Source: Sunxiuqinia indica (GTDB taxonomy: Bacteria; Bacteroidota; Bacteroidia; Bacteroidales; Prolixibacteraceae). Taken from it: DNA of 64,000 nucleotides. Each line of letters starts with the position of its first letter. Position 1 is the first letter of the stretch. Below the pieces are notes generated by a model. It was not told the origin of the DNA. It was given only the letters and a program-made list of their open reading frames with translations, and made no database searches. Location of the stretch: NCBI RefSeq assembly GCF_009847015.1, contig NZ_WVEM01000002.1, positions 186,001 through 250,000 on the forward strand. The letters are read 5' to 3'. Position numbers and translations under genes: made by a program. Positions 9,424 to 18,962 of this stretch are shown here, one piece after another.

Positions 9424-10265
9424 TCTTCTAATCGCTGGCTAATATCCATTGCTTGTACTGAGTGCGTCAATGCGCCAATTGAAATGAAATCAACACCAGT
9501 GGCAGCCACGCCTTTGAGTCGCTCAATGGTCATGTTTCCTGAAGCTTCAACTTTTGCTCTTCCGTCGATTAGTTCTACTGCTGTACTCATGGTTTCGTTG
9601 TCCATATTGTCCAACATGATAATGTCGGCACCTGCATTGAGTGCCTCCACGACTTGTTCCATCGTGGTTGTTTCAACCTCAATTTTAATATCAGCAGGAA
9701 CTTTGTCCCGGATTTGTTCTACTGCCGGTGTTATTCCTCCCGCTACTTCTATGTGGTTATCTTTAATCATGACCATATCGAACAGTCCGATGCGATGGTT
9801 TGTTGCGCCCCCGGTTTTCACTGCATATTTGTCGAGCATGCGAAAGCCTGGCAGTGTTTTACGGGTATCCAATATCACCGTATTGTAGTCTTTAACCGCA
9901 TCAGCATATTTGGCCGACATAGTTGCAATTCCTGATAAACGTTGAAAGAAGTTCAGCGCTGTACGTTCGGCAGTGAGTAGTGCGCGGTACGAAGCTTCGA
10001 AACGAACCAAAACGGTACCGTTTGTAACACTTGCTCCTTCTTCAACTTGAGGTTCCCAAACCAGCGATTCATCCAACTTTCTAAAAACCATTTCAGCAAT
10101 TGGTAAACCGGCAATTACTCCATCGGCTTTGGCAATCATATAGGCTTTACGACGGGTTTCTGCCGGAATCAGATTATCGGTTGTGATGTCTCCTGTTGCA
10201 ACATCTTCGTCTATCGCCAGGTTGATTAGTGTGTTGGCGGCTTCAAGTTCTTTTGCGTTCATCAT
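9420..10265 (-). CDS. nadC: Nicotinate-nucleotide pyrophosphorylase (carboxylating)
   Basis: A 281-residue quinolinate phosphoribosyltransferase; it turns quinolinate and PRPP into nicotinate mononucleotide with CO2 release. Typical landmarks are LTAERTALNFFQRLSGIAT, the DTRKTLPGFRMLDKYAVK segment, MIKDNH, IKIEVETTT, IIMLDNM and the final VDFISIGALTHS. Two ATG codons stand in tandem (10265 and 10262); the first overlaps the nadB stop as ATGA. It follows nadB directly, which fits de novo NAD synthesis from aspartate. nadA is not in this window. Confidence 0.95.
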   Translation of the reverse strand: MMNAKELEAANTLINLAIDEDVATGDITTDNLIPAETRRKAYMIAKADGVIAGLPIAEMVFRKLDESLVWEPQVEEGASVTNGTVLVRFEASYRALLTAERTALNFFQRLSGIATMSAKYADAVKDYNTVILDTRKTLPGFRMLDKYAVKTGGATNHRIGLFDMVMIKDNHIEVAGGITPAVEQIRDKVPADIKIEVETTTMEQVVEALNAGADIIMLDNMDNETMSTAVELIDGRAKVEASGNMTIERLKGVAATGVDFISIGALTHSVQAMDISQRLEE

Positions 10266-11833
10266 TTTTGTATCGGAATAAAAAAAGGTTCTTGATATTT
10301 TTGCTGAATAATATGTAGTCTGAAGTCTGGTGATTCTTTTTGGAAATCTTCACGAATATGACCTCCGCGGCTTTCTTCCCGCAAGAGAGCCGATTGTGCA
10401 ATTAGTAAACAAATCTCAACGATTTGTCTCGTTTTTAGTTGGTTATAATCTGTCAGCTGCTCAGGAATTCGGGTGTTAATTTCGTGTAGCTTATCAATGG
10501 TTTCCTGAAGAAATCGACCTTCTCTAACAATTCCAACATTCTGGGACATCAAATCCGCGATTTCGTTTTTAATGTTCAGGAATGCTTGTTCATTTTCTTG
10601 CTTGTTGGTTAGCGCTTCGTAATTTTCAGCCTTTGTTGTTTTGGGCTTTTGCAATGAAGCTTTTTCGGCAGCACGCTTGCCAAAAACTAAGCATTCCAAA
10701 AGTGAGTTGCTGGCTAGCCGGTTGGCTCCCATAACGCCTGTCGAGGCGACTTCGCCACAGGCAAAAAGGCCGGGAATGTTCGTTTCTCCATCCAGATCGG
10801 TTTTTATGCCACCAACCATGTAATGAGCTGCCGGAGCAATGGGGAGCAAGTCTTTGGTCATGTCGTAACCATATTCCTGCAGCTTTTTACAAATGTTTGA
10901 GAATCGGTTTTTTATTTTCTCTGCATCCAGGTGTTTCATCGAAAGATAGATGTGCTTGCTTTTGTGTTTTTGCATTTGCCGGTAAATCGAAAATGCAACA
11001 ATGTCGCGTGGAGCAAGCTCTGCCAATGGGTGAACTTCTTTCATGAAACGCTCTCCGATTGTGTTAAGCAGCCAGGCTCCCTCACCACGTACTGCTTCGC
11101 TAATCAGAAAAGCGTCTTTGTTTTTCACAAAGAGTGCTGAAGGATGAAACTGGATAAACTCCATATCGGCTAATTGTGCACCGGCTTCGTATGCCAATGC
11201 AACACCATCGCCTGTTGCGGTGTGTGGATTGGTTGTTCGGCTAAAAATACGCGATAAGCCACCGGTCGCCAGAATACAGGCGTTGCCTTTGAAAATTACA
11301 TTTTCGCCCGAGACAAAATCAATTGCTTGCGCTCCTGTGCAACGACCTTCTTCAATAATTAATCGGGTGACCGCCGTATATTCAAATGAAGTAATAGTTT
11401 CCTGATTACGAACTTTCTCAAGCATAAAGCCGGTCAGCTCTTTTCCGGTCGCATCTCCGCCGGCATGCAATATTCTTCGCTTGCTGTGTCCTCCCTCAAG
11501 ACCTAAAATATATTCACCATCTTTTTGGTCGAACTTCATTCCCATGTTAATCAATTCTAACACTCGGTCGCGACCTTCGTTTACCAGAATCTTAACAGCC
11601 TCTTTCTCACATAGCCCTCGCCCTGCAATAATTGTGTCGTGATAATGTAACTTCGGAGAGTCGTCTTCGTTTATTGCTCCCGCAATTCCTCCTTGTGCAT
11701 AGTACGAATTACTGGTGTCCAACTGTGATTTTGTAATAATGGCAACAGTACCATGTTTCGACGCATGATAGGCAGCTGATAGCCCTGCCAAACCGCTACC
11801 AATTACAATGGTGTCAAAATTTATAACTTGCAT
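10262..11833 (-). CDS. nadB: L-aspartate oxidase
   Basis: A 523-residue flavoprotein that oxidises L-aspartate to iminoaspartate for quinolinate synthesis. FAD-binding GSGLAGLSAAYHA (about 12-24), QGGIAGA, GGHSKRRILHAGGDATG, ATGGLSRIFSRTTNP, EFIQFHPSAL, RGEGAWLLN and HYMVGGIKTD match the fumarate reductase/NadB family. The C-terminal helical part has the ESRGGHIREDFP-like stretch (ESRGGHIREDFQKESPDF). It is the first gene of the minus-strand nad-coaX operon; the upstream 370 bases are shared with the divergent RND efflux operon. Confidence 0.95.
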   Translation of the reverse strand: MQVINFDTIVIGSGLAGLSAAYHASKHGTVAIITKSQLDTSNSYYAQGGIAGAINEDDSPKLHYHDTIIAGRGLCEKEAVKILVNEGRDRVLELINMGMKFDQKDGEYILGLEGGHSKRRILHAGGDATGKELTGFMLEKVRNQETITSFEYTAVTRLIIEEGRCTGAQAIDFVSGENVIFKGNACILATGGLSRIFSRTTNPHTATGDGVALAYEAGAQLADMEFIQFHPSALFVKNKDAFLISEAVRGEGAWLLNTIGERFMKEVHPLAELAPRDIVAFSIYRQMQKHKSKHIYLSMKHLDAEKIKNRFSNICKKLQEYGYDMTKDLLPIAPAAHYMVGGIKTDLDGETNIPGLFACGEVASTGVMGANRLASNSLLECLVFGKRAAEKASLQKPKTTKAENYEALTNKQENEQAFLNIKNEIADLMSQNVGIVREGRFLQETIDKLHEINTRIPEQLTDYNQLKTRQIVEICLLIAQSALLREESRGGHIREDFQKESPDFRLHIIQQKYQEPFFIPIQK

Positions 11834-12205
11834 TTACGTTGACTTCAAATCAAATAAGAGATGCAAAGGTATATAAAACTGATTTACCAGTAGCTTATAA
11901 CGTTTAGTTTTTGTTATGAATTCGACTCCATGGAAGAGTTAAATTTATGAAAAGTTGGATTAAGAAAAATTTACAAATAAATTTGAAATTCTTGTGATTA
12001 TATTTCGATCTTGCGAAATTTTAATCTTGAAAAATCTCCAATGCGTAAAAATGACAGGAGTCAATAAATTAGGAATTTGTTTTTCAATCGGTTAAACTTT
12101 TTATCTCAAATGACATCTAAAAAAATCAATTCAGATGTTTATATTATCTCAATAAAGCTAACATGGTGTTGAACCCTTGTATGTTACAATCCAAATAAAT
12201 CGAAC
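11834..12205. other. Divergent intergenic region nadB / RND efflux operon
   Basis: 372 AT-rich bases between two outward-facing genes. They must hold both promoters, but I see no convincing full -33/-7 pair, no stable hairpin and no RNA gene. A loose box (TAGGAATTTG, around 12070) is not close enough to call. Confidence 0.5.
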
Positions 12206-13354
12206 ATGAACTGGAGAAAAATTACGTTTGTTGTTGTAGGTCTTATTATTTTGCTGGGCGGATCTGCAGTGTTGTCAAAATTATTTATTTCAATGAAACC
12301 GGAAGCGGTCCAGAAACCCGAAACTGAAGTGAAGCGCTATGTATCTGCTGAGCAAGTCGACTATTCAGAGGTCATTTCATCGGTTGAAGCACAGGGTCGA
12401 GTTGTGTCGGGAAACGAAGTTCTATTGGTTGCCGAAGCCCCTGGTAAAATTGAACTTGGCGATGTGAGATTAAAAAAGGGGACCACTTTTAAAAAGGGAC
12501 AACATCTTGCAACAATATATAAAGATGAGGTTGAATTGGCCTTGAAAAGTAAAAAGAGTCTATTCCTGAATAGCTTAACCAATATCCTACCCGATATTAA
12601 AATAGATTTTCCAGATCACTATCAGAGTTATTTGAATTTCTTCAATACGATCGATTTAAACGAGACACTTCCGGATTTGCCCGATTACAACGATGAAAAG
12701 TTGAAGGTGTTTTTAGCAAGTCAGGGTGTTCTTAATAGCTATTACAGCATCCTTCAAGATGAAAAGAAGCTGGAACGGCATTCAATGTATGCTCCATTTG
12801 ATGGTACTTTTACCAGGGTCAATTCTGAAGTTGGTGCTTATGTGAATACGGGAGGACAAATTGCGAATATGATTCGAACAGATTTGTTGGAGTTGGAAGT
12901 TCCTATTGAAAATGAATTTTCGCGTTGGATTAAAATTGGAGATCAAGTTACGGTCAATAAAGGAAGTCTTGAATTGTCAGGGAAGGTCGTGCGAAAAGCA
13001 GCTTTTGTTGACGAGAGTACGCAGTCGCGCAGTATTTTTGTTAAGGTGGATTCGAAATACAATGATGTGTTATTGCCAGGCGAATATCTATCGGTCGTTT
13101 TCCTGGGATTACCAATCAAACAGGCCATGGAAATTCCCCGGAGTGCTGTTTTTAATACAAATGATGTGTTTGTAGTTGACGAAGGTTTTTTGAAAAAGAA
13201 GCAGATTCATATTATAAAAGTAAATACTTCAACTTTGATTTTTGATGGGCTGGAAGAAGGCGAATACGTTGTGACGGAATCATTGATTAACGTGAAGGAA
13301 AAGACACCAGTTGAAATATTGGAAGCTAAAACAATTGGAAATACTGAAAGTTAA
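12206..13354 (+). CDS. RND efflux periplasmic adaptor (membrane fusion) protein
   Basis: A 382-residue protein. The N-terminal membrane anchor (about 7-28, FVVVGLIILLGGSAVLSKLF) has no lipobox. It is followed by a barrel-sandwich half (VVSGNEVLLVAEAPGKIELGDVRLKKG), a short helical insert (about 110-190), the return half (YAPFDGTFTRVNSEVGAYVNTGGQ) and a beta-barrel (LELEVPIENEFSRWIKIGDQVTV). It joins the inner-membrane pump to the outer-membrane channel. The stop is 3 nt before the permease start, so this is a tight operon of adaptor, permease and TolC. The substrate cannot be told. Confidence 0.9.
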   Translation: MNWRKITFVVVGLIILLGGSAVLSKLFISMKPEAVQKPETEVKRYVSAEQVDYSEVISSVEAQGRVVSGNEVLLVAEAPGKIELGDVRLKKGTTFKKGQHLATIYKDEVELALKSKKSLFLNSLTNILPDIKIDFPDHYQSYLNFFNTIDLNETLPDLPDYNDEKLKVFLASQGVLNSYYSILQDEKKLERHSMYAPFDGTFTRVNSEVGAYVNTGGQIANMIRTDLLELEVPIENEFSRWIKIGDQVTVNKGSLELSGKVVRKAAFVDESTQSRSIFVKVDSKYNDVLLPGEYLSVVFLGLPIKQAMEIPRSAVFNTNDVFVVDEGFLKKKQIHIIKVNTSTLIFDGLEEGEYVVTESLINVKEKTPVEILEAKTIGNTES

Positions 13355-13357
13355 GAA

Positions 13358-16300
13358 ATGAGAAAACTAGTTGAAATTTTTGTTCGATTTCCATTTTACG
13401 CAAACCTAATCATCGTATTTCTGCTTGTAGTTGGTGGGTTGAGCATGTACAACATGAAAAAGTCGTTCTTTCCGGAACGACCTTCACGAAATATTTATAT
13501 TTCTGTTTTCTACCCCGGAGCCTCTCCCGTGGAAATGGAAGAGGGGGTTACTTCGCGTATTGAAGAAGCGGTGCGTGGCATTCCCGGTATTTATGAGATT
13601 ACGTCAACATCTTCAGAGAATTCAACTCGTGTTCAGATTGAGATTACAGGAGACATCGATATTGACGAGACCCTGATTGAGGTCAAAAATGCAGTTGACG
13701 GGATATCGTCATTTCCAACCGCGGCAGAACGACCAATTGTATATAAACAGCGTACAACTTCGCGGGCCATGTTTTTAAGAATGACTGGCGATGTTGATTT
13801 GTTGACACTAAAAGATTATGCGCAGCAGGTTGAAGAAGAGTTGCTGGCATCGGGAAAAGTGAGCCAGGTATCCATATATGGTTTTCCCCAGCTTGAAATT
13901 TCAGTTGAAGCATCGGAGGAAACGCTGCTTCGTTATGGGCTGACTTTTTCAGATTTACAAAATGCGATTTCGCAAAACAATAAAGATGTTTCCGGGGGCG
14001 AGATTCGTTCCATGCAGGAAGAACTCATCATTCGATTGCGCTCCAGAAGTGCTGACCCCAATAAAATTGGAGATATCGTTCTTCGCGCCGATACGGATGG
14101 CAGTTTATTGCGAATCAGAGATGTAGCCACCGTAAAAAAGAAATTTGCAGAGACACCAACAAAAAGCTTAATTAAAGGGAAACCAGTCATTACCCTAAGT
14201 GTTTCCAAGTTGATTGTGGAAGATTTGGAAGAAATTGATCAATATGTTCGTGGTTATATTGAAGAATTTAATACCAAACATCAAGGAGTTGAAATAGATA
14301 TTACATTTTCGTTTCTGGAGTTGTTATATAGCCGTTTAGACCTGTTGTATACAAATGGATTTCAAGGGTTGGTGATGGTGGTTCTGGTGTTGGGGTTAAT
14401 GTTGAGTACTCGCCTTTCCTTATGGGTCGCCTGGGGCATTCCTTCCTCATTTCTGGCCATGTTCATCGTTGCAAATTTAATGGGAGTAACAATCAATATG
14501 ATCTCGTTATTTGGGATGATTTTGGTTATTGGAATACTGGTAGATGACGGAATTGTTATTGGCGAGAATATTTTTCAGCACTTTGAAATGGGAAAGACTC
14601 CAATGCGAGCTGCTATTGACGGAACTGTTGAGGTAGTTCCAGCTGTTGTTACCTCCGTTTCAACAACAATGATTGCCTTTGCACCCCTGTTTTTTATATC
14701 GGGTCGAATGGAGATGATGTATGAAATGGCATTTATCGTGTGCGCCAGCCTGTTCTTCTCATTATTTGAAGCATTTTTTGTTTTACCGGCTCACCTTAGC
14801 AGTCCTGCGGTGTTAAACGAACGCGCAATGAGTTCAAAAGCAAAAGGTTTGCGAAAGTACACTGAACGGTTTTTCTCCTGGCTGCGCGATTATGCCTATG
14901 ACCGGGTTTTGAAGTTAATCGTACAATGGCGTTATGTCGTTATCGGCATTCCGGTTGCGATGTTTTTAATAACGTTTGGACTAGTTGGAGGACAGATTAT
15001 CAAGACGACCTTCTTCCCAAGAATGGAATTTGACTCATTTAACATCAATATTGCATTTACGCCTGGTCAAGGTGAAGCACAAACAATGGCCTACCTGGAA
15101 CATTTTGAAGATGTTGTTTGGGAAGTAAATGAAGAAATGAAAGAAGATTATAATGATTCTGTTGACATCATCAATAATGCATTCCTGAGTTTAGGGACCG
15201 CCTTTGATGGACAGGAAACGGGAGCACATGCAGGAAATATAAATGTCTTTCCGCGAAATTCAGAGGAGACCGGAATCAGCAGTTATGAAATTATAAACCG
15301 GGTAAAGGAAAAAATAGGACCGGTAAATGAGGCAGAAAAGTTTACAATTGGAGCAAGAGGTCGTTTTGGAGCTCCCGTGTCCATAAGTTTATTGTCACGA
15401 AATATTGAAGAGATAAGAGCTGCGAGGGATTTTCTAATCACAAAGTTGGAGGAGATGCCCCAGTTAAAAGATGTTGTTGATAATAATTCACTTGGAAAGC
15501 AGGAAGTCCGATTGAAGTTGAAGCCCTTGGCTTATATGCTTGGTTTCAATGAATCATCCATTGCAAACCAGGTGCGGCAAGGGTTTTATGGAGGTCAGGC
15601 TCAACGAATACAGGATGGGCGTGATGAATTGCGAATTTGGGTACGATATCCGAAAGAGGACCGTGAAACGATAGGACAAATGGAGCGAATGAAAATTAAA
15701 ACCGCAAAGGGAGAATATCCGCTGACTGAGTTGGTCGATTATCATTTGGAGCGTGGTCCGGTTAATATTCAACGTTTTAATGGGAAACGAGAGATTCGTG
15801 TTGAAGCTGAACTTGTTGATCCGGATGCTTCGGTTACTGAGATACTGGAGCAAGTTGGAGAAACTGTTGTGCCGGAATTGAAGGTGATGTATCCCGGAAT
15901 CCAGGTCGAATATCAAGGGCAACAAAAAGAGAGTCAGCGAAATATGAATGATATGACGTTGTATTTTCCGCTCGCATTTTTGATAATTGTTTTTATTCTG
16001 ATGATCAATTTTAAATCTTTCGAACAGCCTCTGCTAATCCTGATTATGATTCCAATGGCGGTTCTCGGTGCGATATGGGGGCATGGAATACACGGAAAAC
16101 CTGTTTCAATTTTGAGTGCCTGGGGAATTGTTGCTCTTACCGGGGTGATTGTAAACGATGCCGTTGTATTTCTGGAAAAGTACAATTTGCAAATAACACG
16201 AGGTACGAAAGTTCGCGATGCTATTGTTGAGGCCGGGAAAAACCGCTTGCGACCAATTATACTGACCACCTTAACCACTTCATTTGGCTTATTCCCAATT

Positions 16301-16552
16301 GTGTTAGAAAAAAGCTTTCAGGCACAGTTCTTAATTCCAATGGCTATTTCATTGGTTTATGGAGTCGCTTTCGGAACCTTGTTTATCTTACTTTTCTTCC
16401 CGGCATTAATCATGATTTTGAATGATATCCGCAGAGTTGTTCGTCAGTTGTGGTACGGTCGCAAATTTGAACCCGAGGAGGTTGAAATTGCCTACATACA
16501 TAGTTTGAGAAAACTTGAAAAAATTGAGAAAAAGGACAGTCAAGATGAATAA
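13358..16552 (+). CDS. RND efflux inner-membrane permease (AcrB/HAE1-like)
   Basis: A 1064-residue proton-driven pump. Helix 1 (about 15-35) is followed by the first porter loop (FYPGASPVEMEEGVTSRIEEAV, MFLRM), helices 2-6 (about 330-480, with the relay acidic pair in GILVDDGIVIGENIF), a second helix-loop unit from about 530, and helices 8-12 (about 870-1035, with GVIVNDAVVFLEKYN and RLRPIILTTLTTSFGLFPI). Length and pseudo-repeat fit the family. It has a charged C-terminal tail. The export substrate is unknown; drugs, bile salts or envelope lipids are all possible. Confidence 0.92.
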   Translation: MRKLVEIFVRFPFYANLIIVFLLVVGGLSMYNMKKSFFPERPSRNIYISVFYPGASPVEMEEGVTSRIEEAVRGIPGIYEITSTSSENSTRVQIEITGDIDIDETLIEVKNAVDGISSFPTAAERPIVYKQRTTSRAMFLRMTGDVDLLTLKDYAQQVEEELLASGKVSQVSIYGFPQLEISVEASEETLLRYGLTFSDLQNAISQNNKDVSGGEIRSMQEELIIRLRSRSADPNKIGDIVLRADTDGSLLRIRDVATVKKKFAETPTKSLIKGKPVITLSVSKLIVEDLEEIDQYVRGYIEEFNTKHQGVEIDITFSFLELLYSRLDLLYTNGFQGLVMVVLVLGLMLSTRLSLWVAWGIPSSFLAMFIVANLMGVTINMISLFGMILVIGILVDDGIVIGENIFQHFEMGKTPMRAAIDGTVEVVPAVVTSVSTTMIAFAPLFFISGRMEMMYEMAFIVCASLFFSLFEAFFVLPAHLSSPAVLNERAMSSKAKGLRKYTERFFSWLRDYAYDRVLKLIVQWRYVVIGIPVAMFLITFGLVGGQIIKTTFFPRMEFDSFNINIAFTPGQGEAQTMAYLEHFEDVVWEVNEEMKEDYNDSVDIINNAFLSLGTAFDGQETGAHAGNINVFPRNSEETGISSYEIINRVKEKIGPVNEAEKFTIGARGRFGAPVSISLLSRNIEEIRAARDFLITKLEEMPQLKDVVDNNSLGKQEVRLKLKPLAYMLGFNESSIANQVRQGFYGGQAQRIQDGRDELRIWVRYPKEDRETIGQMERMKIKTAKGEYPLTELVDYHLERGPVNIQRFNGKREIRVEAELVDPDASVTEILEQVGETVVPELKVMYPGIQVEYQGQQKESQRNMNDMTLYFPLAFLIIVFILMINFKSFEQPLLILIMIPMAVLGAIWGHGIHGKPVSILSAWGIVALTGVIVNDAVVFLEKYNLQITRGTKVRDAIVEAGKNRLRPIILTTLTTSFGLFPIVLEKSFQAQFLIPMAISLVYGVAFGTLFILLFFPALIMILNDIRRVVRQLWYGRKFEPEEVEIAYIHSLRKLEKIEKKDSQDE

Positions 16553-17891
16553 AAAATACCAACCCTTTTCAATAATGGATAAATTGGTGAAGATGACAAT
16601 ATTTGGAATATTGTTGCCAGCGTTTTTATTTGCATTTGCAACTACGAATGCCCAAACCAGCTTAAGCTTGAACGAGGCTATTGCAGCGGCTCTTGAGAAT
16701 AACTATGACATCACCTTAACGAAGAATGATTTAAAAGTTGCCGAGTTGAACAACAGTTGGGGGAATGCCGGGCGATATCCGTATGTCGGGGTTTCGGCAG
16801 GAGCTAATTTCTCGAACAATCTCAACGAGAATGACGATTTCCAACAAAGTCGTTACTCAGGTGGACTAACGGTCAATTGGACTTTGTTTGATGGTTTTTC
16901 GGTAAACATCAGCAAGCAGCGATTTGCCGAACTGGAAAACCTCTCGAAGCAAAATACAGCGATCATGGTCGAAGGTACCATTCAGGCGGTGGTGCTGGCT
17001 TATTACGCTGTTTTGTTAGAGAAAGAGCAACTGGAAGTTTTAAAGGATGTCATGCTGCTTTCCGAAGATCGTTTTAAACGAATTGAGCAACGAAGAGAGT
17101 TTGGTTCGGCTGTAACCTTTGAGGTTTTACAGGCAAAAAATGCCTATTTAGATGATAAAACAAACTATTTATCACAGCAGGTAGGCTATAAAAATGCCCT
17201 GCGTGACCTGGCTTTTCTGATGGCTGACAACACCAACAATACCTTTCAGTTGGATGATAAATTTGAAGCCATTCCGGTTGAGTACAATTTAGCCGATTTG
17301 CATGATCAGCTGATTGCCAATAACAAGAGCTTGAAGAATCAGTACATCAACCAGAATCTTTTGAAAAACGCTGTGATGGCTGCTAAAAGTTCATATTACC
17401 CAAATTTGTCATTTTCGGGTGGAGTTACTCACACACGAACCGGAATCGATTTGGAGAGTACAAACAGCGGTTACTCGTGGAATGATGTTGATAATATGTA
17501 CGGTAATTTCACCCTGAGCTATAACCTGTTTAGTGGCGGCAACCGGAAGAGGGCATTACAAATTGCTAAAATTCAACAAGAAAGTGGTGATGTTGAACTT
17601 GACCAGATGCAACATGAGCTGTTCAATCGGATGGATAATCTGTATGAATTCTATCTGGTTCGAAAGGAATTACTGGATGTGGCCGACGAAAATATGGAAG
17701 CTGCTAAACTGAATTTGCAAATTGCTCAGGAAAAATTCGACAATGGGGCGATCAATTCGTTCAATTTTAGAGATGTGCAACTGATATATCTGAATGCCTC
17801 ATTGCGAAAGCTTCAGGCGATTTATAACTTTATTGATACGCACACGTCGCTGTTGCGATTAACGGGAAGCATTATTCAGCAATACGAATAG
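16545..17891 (+). CDS. TolC-family outer-membrane efflux channel
   Basis: 448 residues from ATG 16545, which overlaps the permease end by 8 nt and follows AAAAAGGACAGTC, a plausible purine-rich ribosome site. A second ATG at 16575 is possible; a TTG at 16515 is unlikely. After the signal region (to about residue 38, ATTNAQ) come the two TolC repeats: LSLNEAIAAALENNYDITLTKN with AVVLAYYAVLLEKEQLEVLK, then a second block with MQHELFNRMDNLYEFYLVRKE and the NGAINSFNFRDVQLIYLNA motif. It is the third component of the adaptor-permease-channel operon. Confidence 0.92.
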   Translation: MNKKYQPFSIMDKLVKMTIFGILLPAFLFAFATTNAQTSLSLNEAIAAALENNYDITLTKNDLKVAELNNSWGNAGRYPYVGVSAGANFSNNLNENDDFQQSRYSGGLTVNWTLFDGFSVNISKQRFAELENLSKQNTAIMVEGTIQAVVLAYYAVLLEKEQLEVLKDVMLLSEDRFKRIEQRREFGSAVTFEVLQAKNAYLDDKTNYLSQQVGYKNALRDLAFLMADNTNNTFQLDDKFEAIPVEYNLADLHDQLIANNKSLKNQYINQNLLKNAVMAAKSSYYPNLSFSGGVTHTRTGIDLESTNSGYSWNDVDNMYGNFTLSYNLFSGGNRKRALQIAKIQQESGDVELDQMQHELFNRMDNLYEFYLVRKELLDVADENMEAAKLNLQIAQEKFDNGAINSFNFRDVQLIYLNASLRKLQAIYNFIDTHTSLLRLTGSIIQQYE

Positions 17892-17929
17892 TTGCTTGAA
17901 GACATTTAATTGGATCGTGTCGGGATAAT

Positions 17930-17957
17930 TGTTCCGGGCTTTTTTATTAAAGCCCAA
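17930..17957. terminator. Hairpin between convergent tolC-like and dlgD genes
   Basis: GGGCTTT (17936-17942) pairs with AAAGCCC (17949-17955) around an A/T loop, so both strands show a short U-rich end. It overlaps the last codons of the minus-strand gene, so it is weaker than the other terminators here. Confidence 0.5.
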
Positions 17958-18951
17958 GAATTTCATTCCAAATCTGTTCACTTACCGGAATTCCACTTTT
18001 AAGGTTTTTCATTCGTGTTTTAATGGTATGCTGTCCCGGATATCTGATTGAACCATCCGGATCGGTTTTTTCAGCTTCCAGAAAGTCGTCCAATATCGTT
18101 TGCACCGTTTTTTCAATTGCCGGAAAATTGGGTAGTTGTTTCAAATCGATGGCAACAAAAATTTGCGAAATTCCATATTCATCCTGACTTTGTCGTGTTA
18201 TTTGTGAGGTGGAAAGGCCTGCTGAAAGGATCGTGGCGAGCAAGTCAAGCATTAACGAAAGTCCCGCTCCTTTCCAGTAACCAATAGGTAAAGGGCGGCG
18301 AGTCTCTAAAATCTCTCCAGGCAACGTACTTAACTCGTCTTTTTCATTGAATCCACCCGGCAAGGGTAATTGCTCATTCTTCCTTTGCAAGTCTTCCATT
18401 TTCCCATAGGAATATTGAGACATCGCCATATCTAAAACAATAGCTTCATCTTGATACGGAATAGCAAAAACCAGCGGATTATTTCCCAGCTTACATTCTT
18501 TGGCTCCCCAAGCCGGAAGGTTGGCAATGGTGTTGGTCCAACCAATAAACGCAAACCCTTTTTGGGCGCAGTGCCAGCCATAAGTTCCACCCCGCATCCA
18601 GTGGTTGGTATTACCCAAAGCCAAAAGCCCGATGCCATTTTCCAAAGCCAATTGCATCACTCGTTCTGATGCCAATAGTGCATTGGTAGGACCCGGGGCT
18701 AATTTGCCATCCCATTGTTCGATGCCACCCATGCTGGCAACTTTTTCAGCTTTGGCATGTGGATTTATATAGCCTTTCTGCACATACTCAACAAAACGTG
18801 GAAACCGATTTACTCCGTGCGAATAAATGCCATCCAAGCTATTTTCAGCAAAAATGCGTGCACAAGTTTGCGCCTTGTCTTCCGGAAAATCCATCTTGGT
18901 TAAGATCCGGATGAATTGCTGCTTCATGTCGTCAAGGCGAATTGCTACCAT
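17947..18951 (-). CDS. 3-dehydro-L-gulonate 2-dehydrogenase (YiaK/DlgD type, malate/L-lactate DH family)
   Basis: A 334-residue NAD(P)-dependent reductase of the LDH2/MDG family, which lacks a Rossmann fold. Landmarks are NSLDGIYSHGVNRFPRFV (about 32-49), NTNHWMRGGTYGWHCAQKG (about 114-132), CKLGNNPLVFAIP, VLDMAMSQYSYGKME and the late YWKGAGLSLMLDLLATILSAG. These match YiaK, which reduces 2,3-diketo-L-gulonate, better than malate or lactate dehydrogenases. It likely acts in uronate or ascorbate-type sugar acid breakdown. It is followed 12 nt upstream by the racemase-like gene in the same direction, so the two are probably co-transcribed. Confidence 0.8.
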   Translation of the reverse strand: MVAIRLDDMKQQFIRILTKMDFPEDKAQTCARIFAENSLDGIYSHGVNRFPRFVEYVQKGYINPHAKAEKVASMGGIEQWDGKLAPGPTNALLASERVMQLALENGIGLLALGNTNHWMRGGTYGWHCAQKGFAFIGWTNTIANLPAWGAKECKLGNNPLVFAIPYQDEAIVLDMAMSQYSYGKMEDLQRKNEQLPLPGGFNEKDELSTLPGEILETRRPLPIGYWKGAGLSLMLDLLATILSAGLSTSQITRQSQDEYGISQIFVAIDLKQLPNFPAIEKTVQTILDDFLEAEKTDPDGSIRYPGQHTIKTRMKNLKSGIPVSEQIWNEILGL

Positions 18952-18962
18952 TTTCTTAGTTG

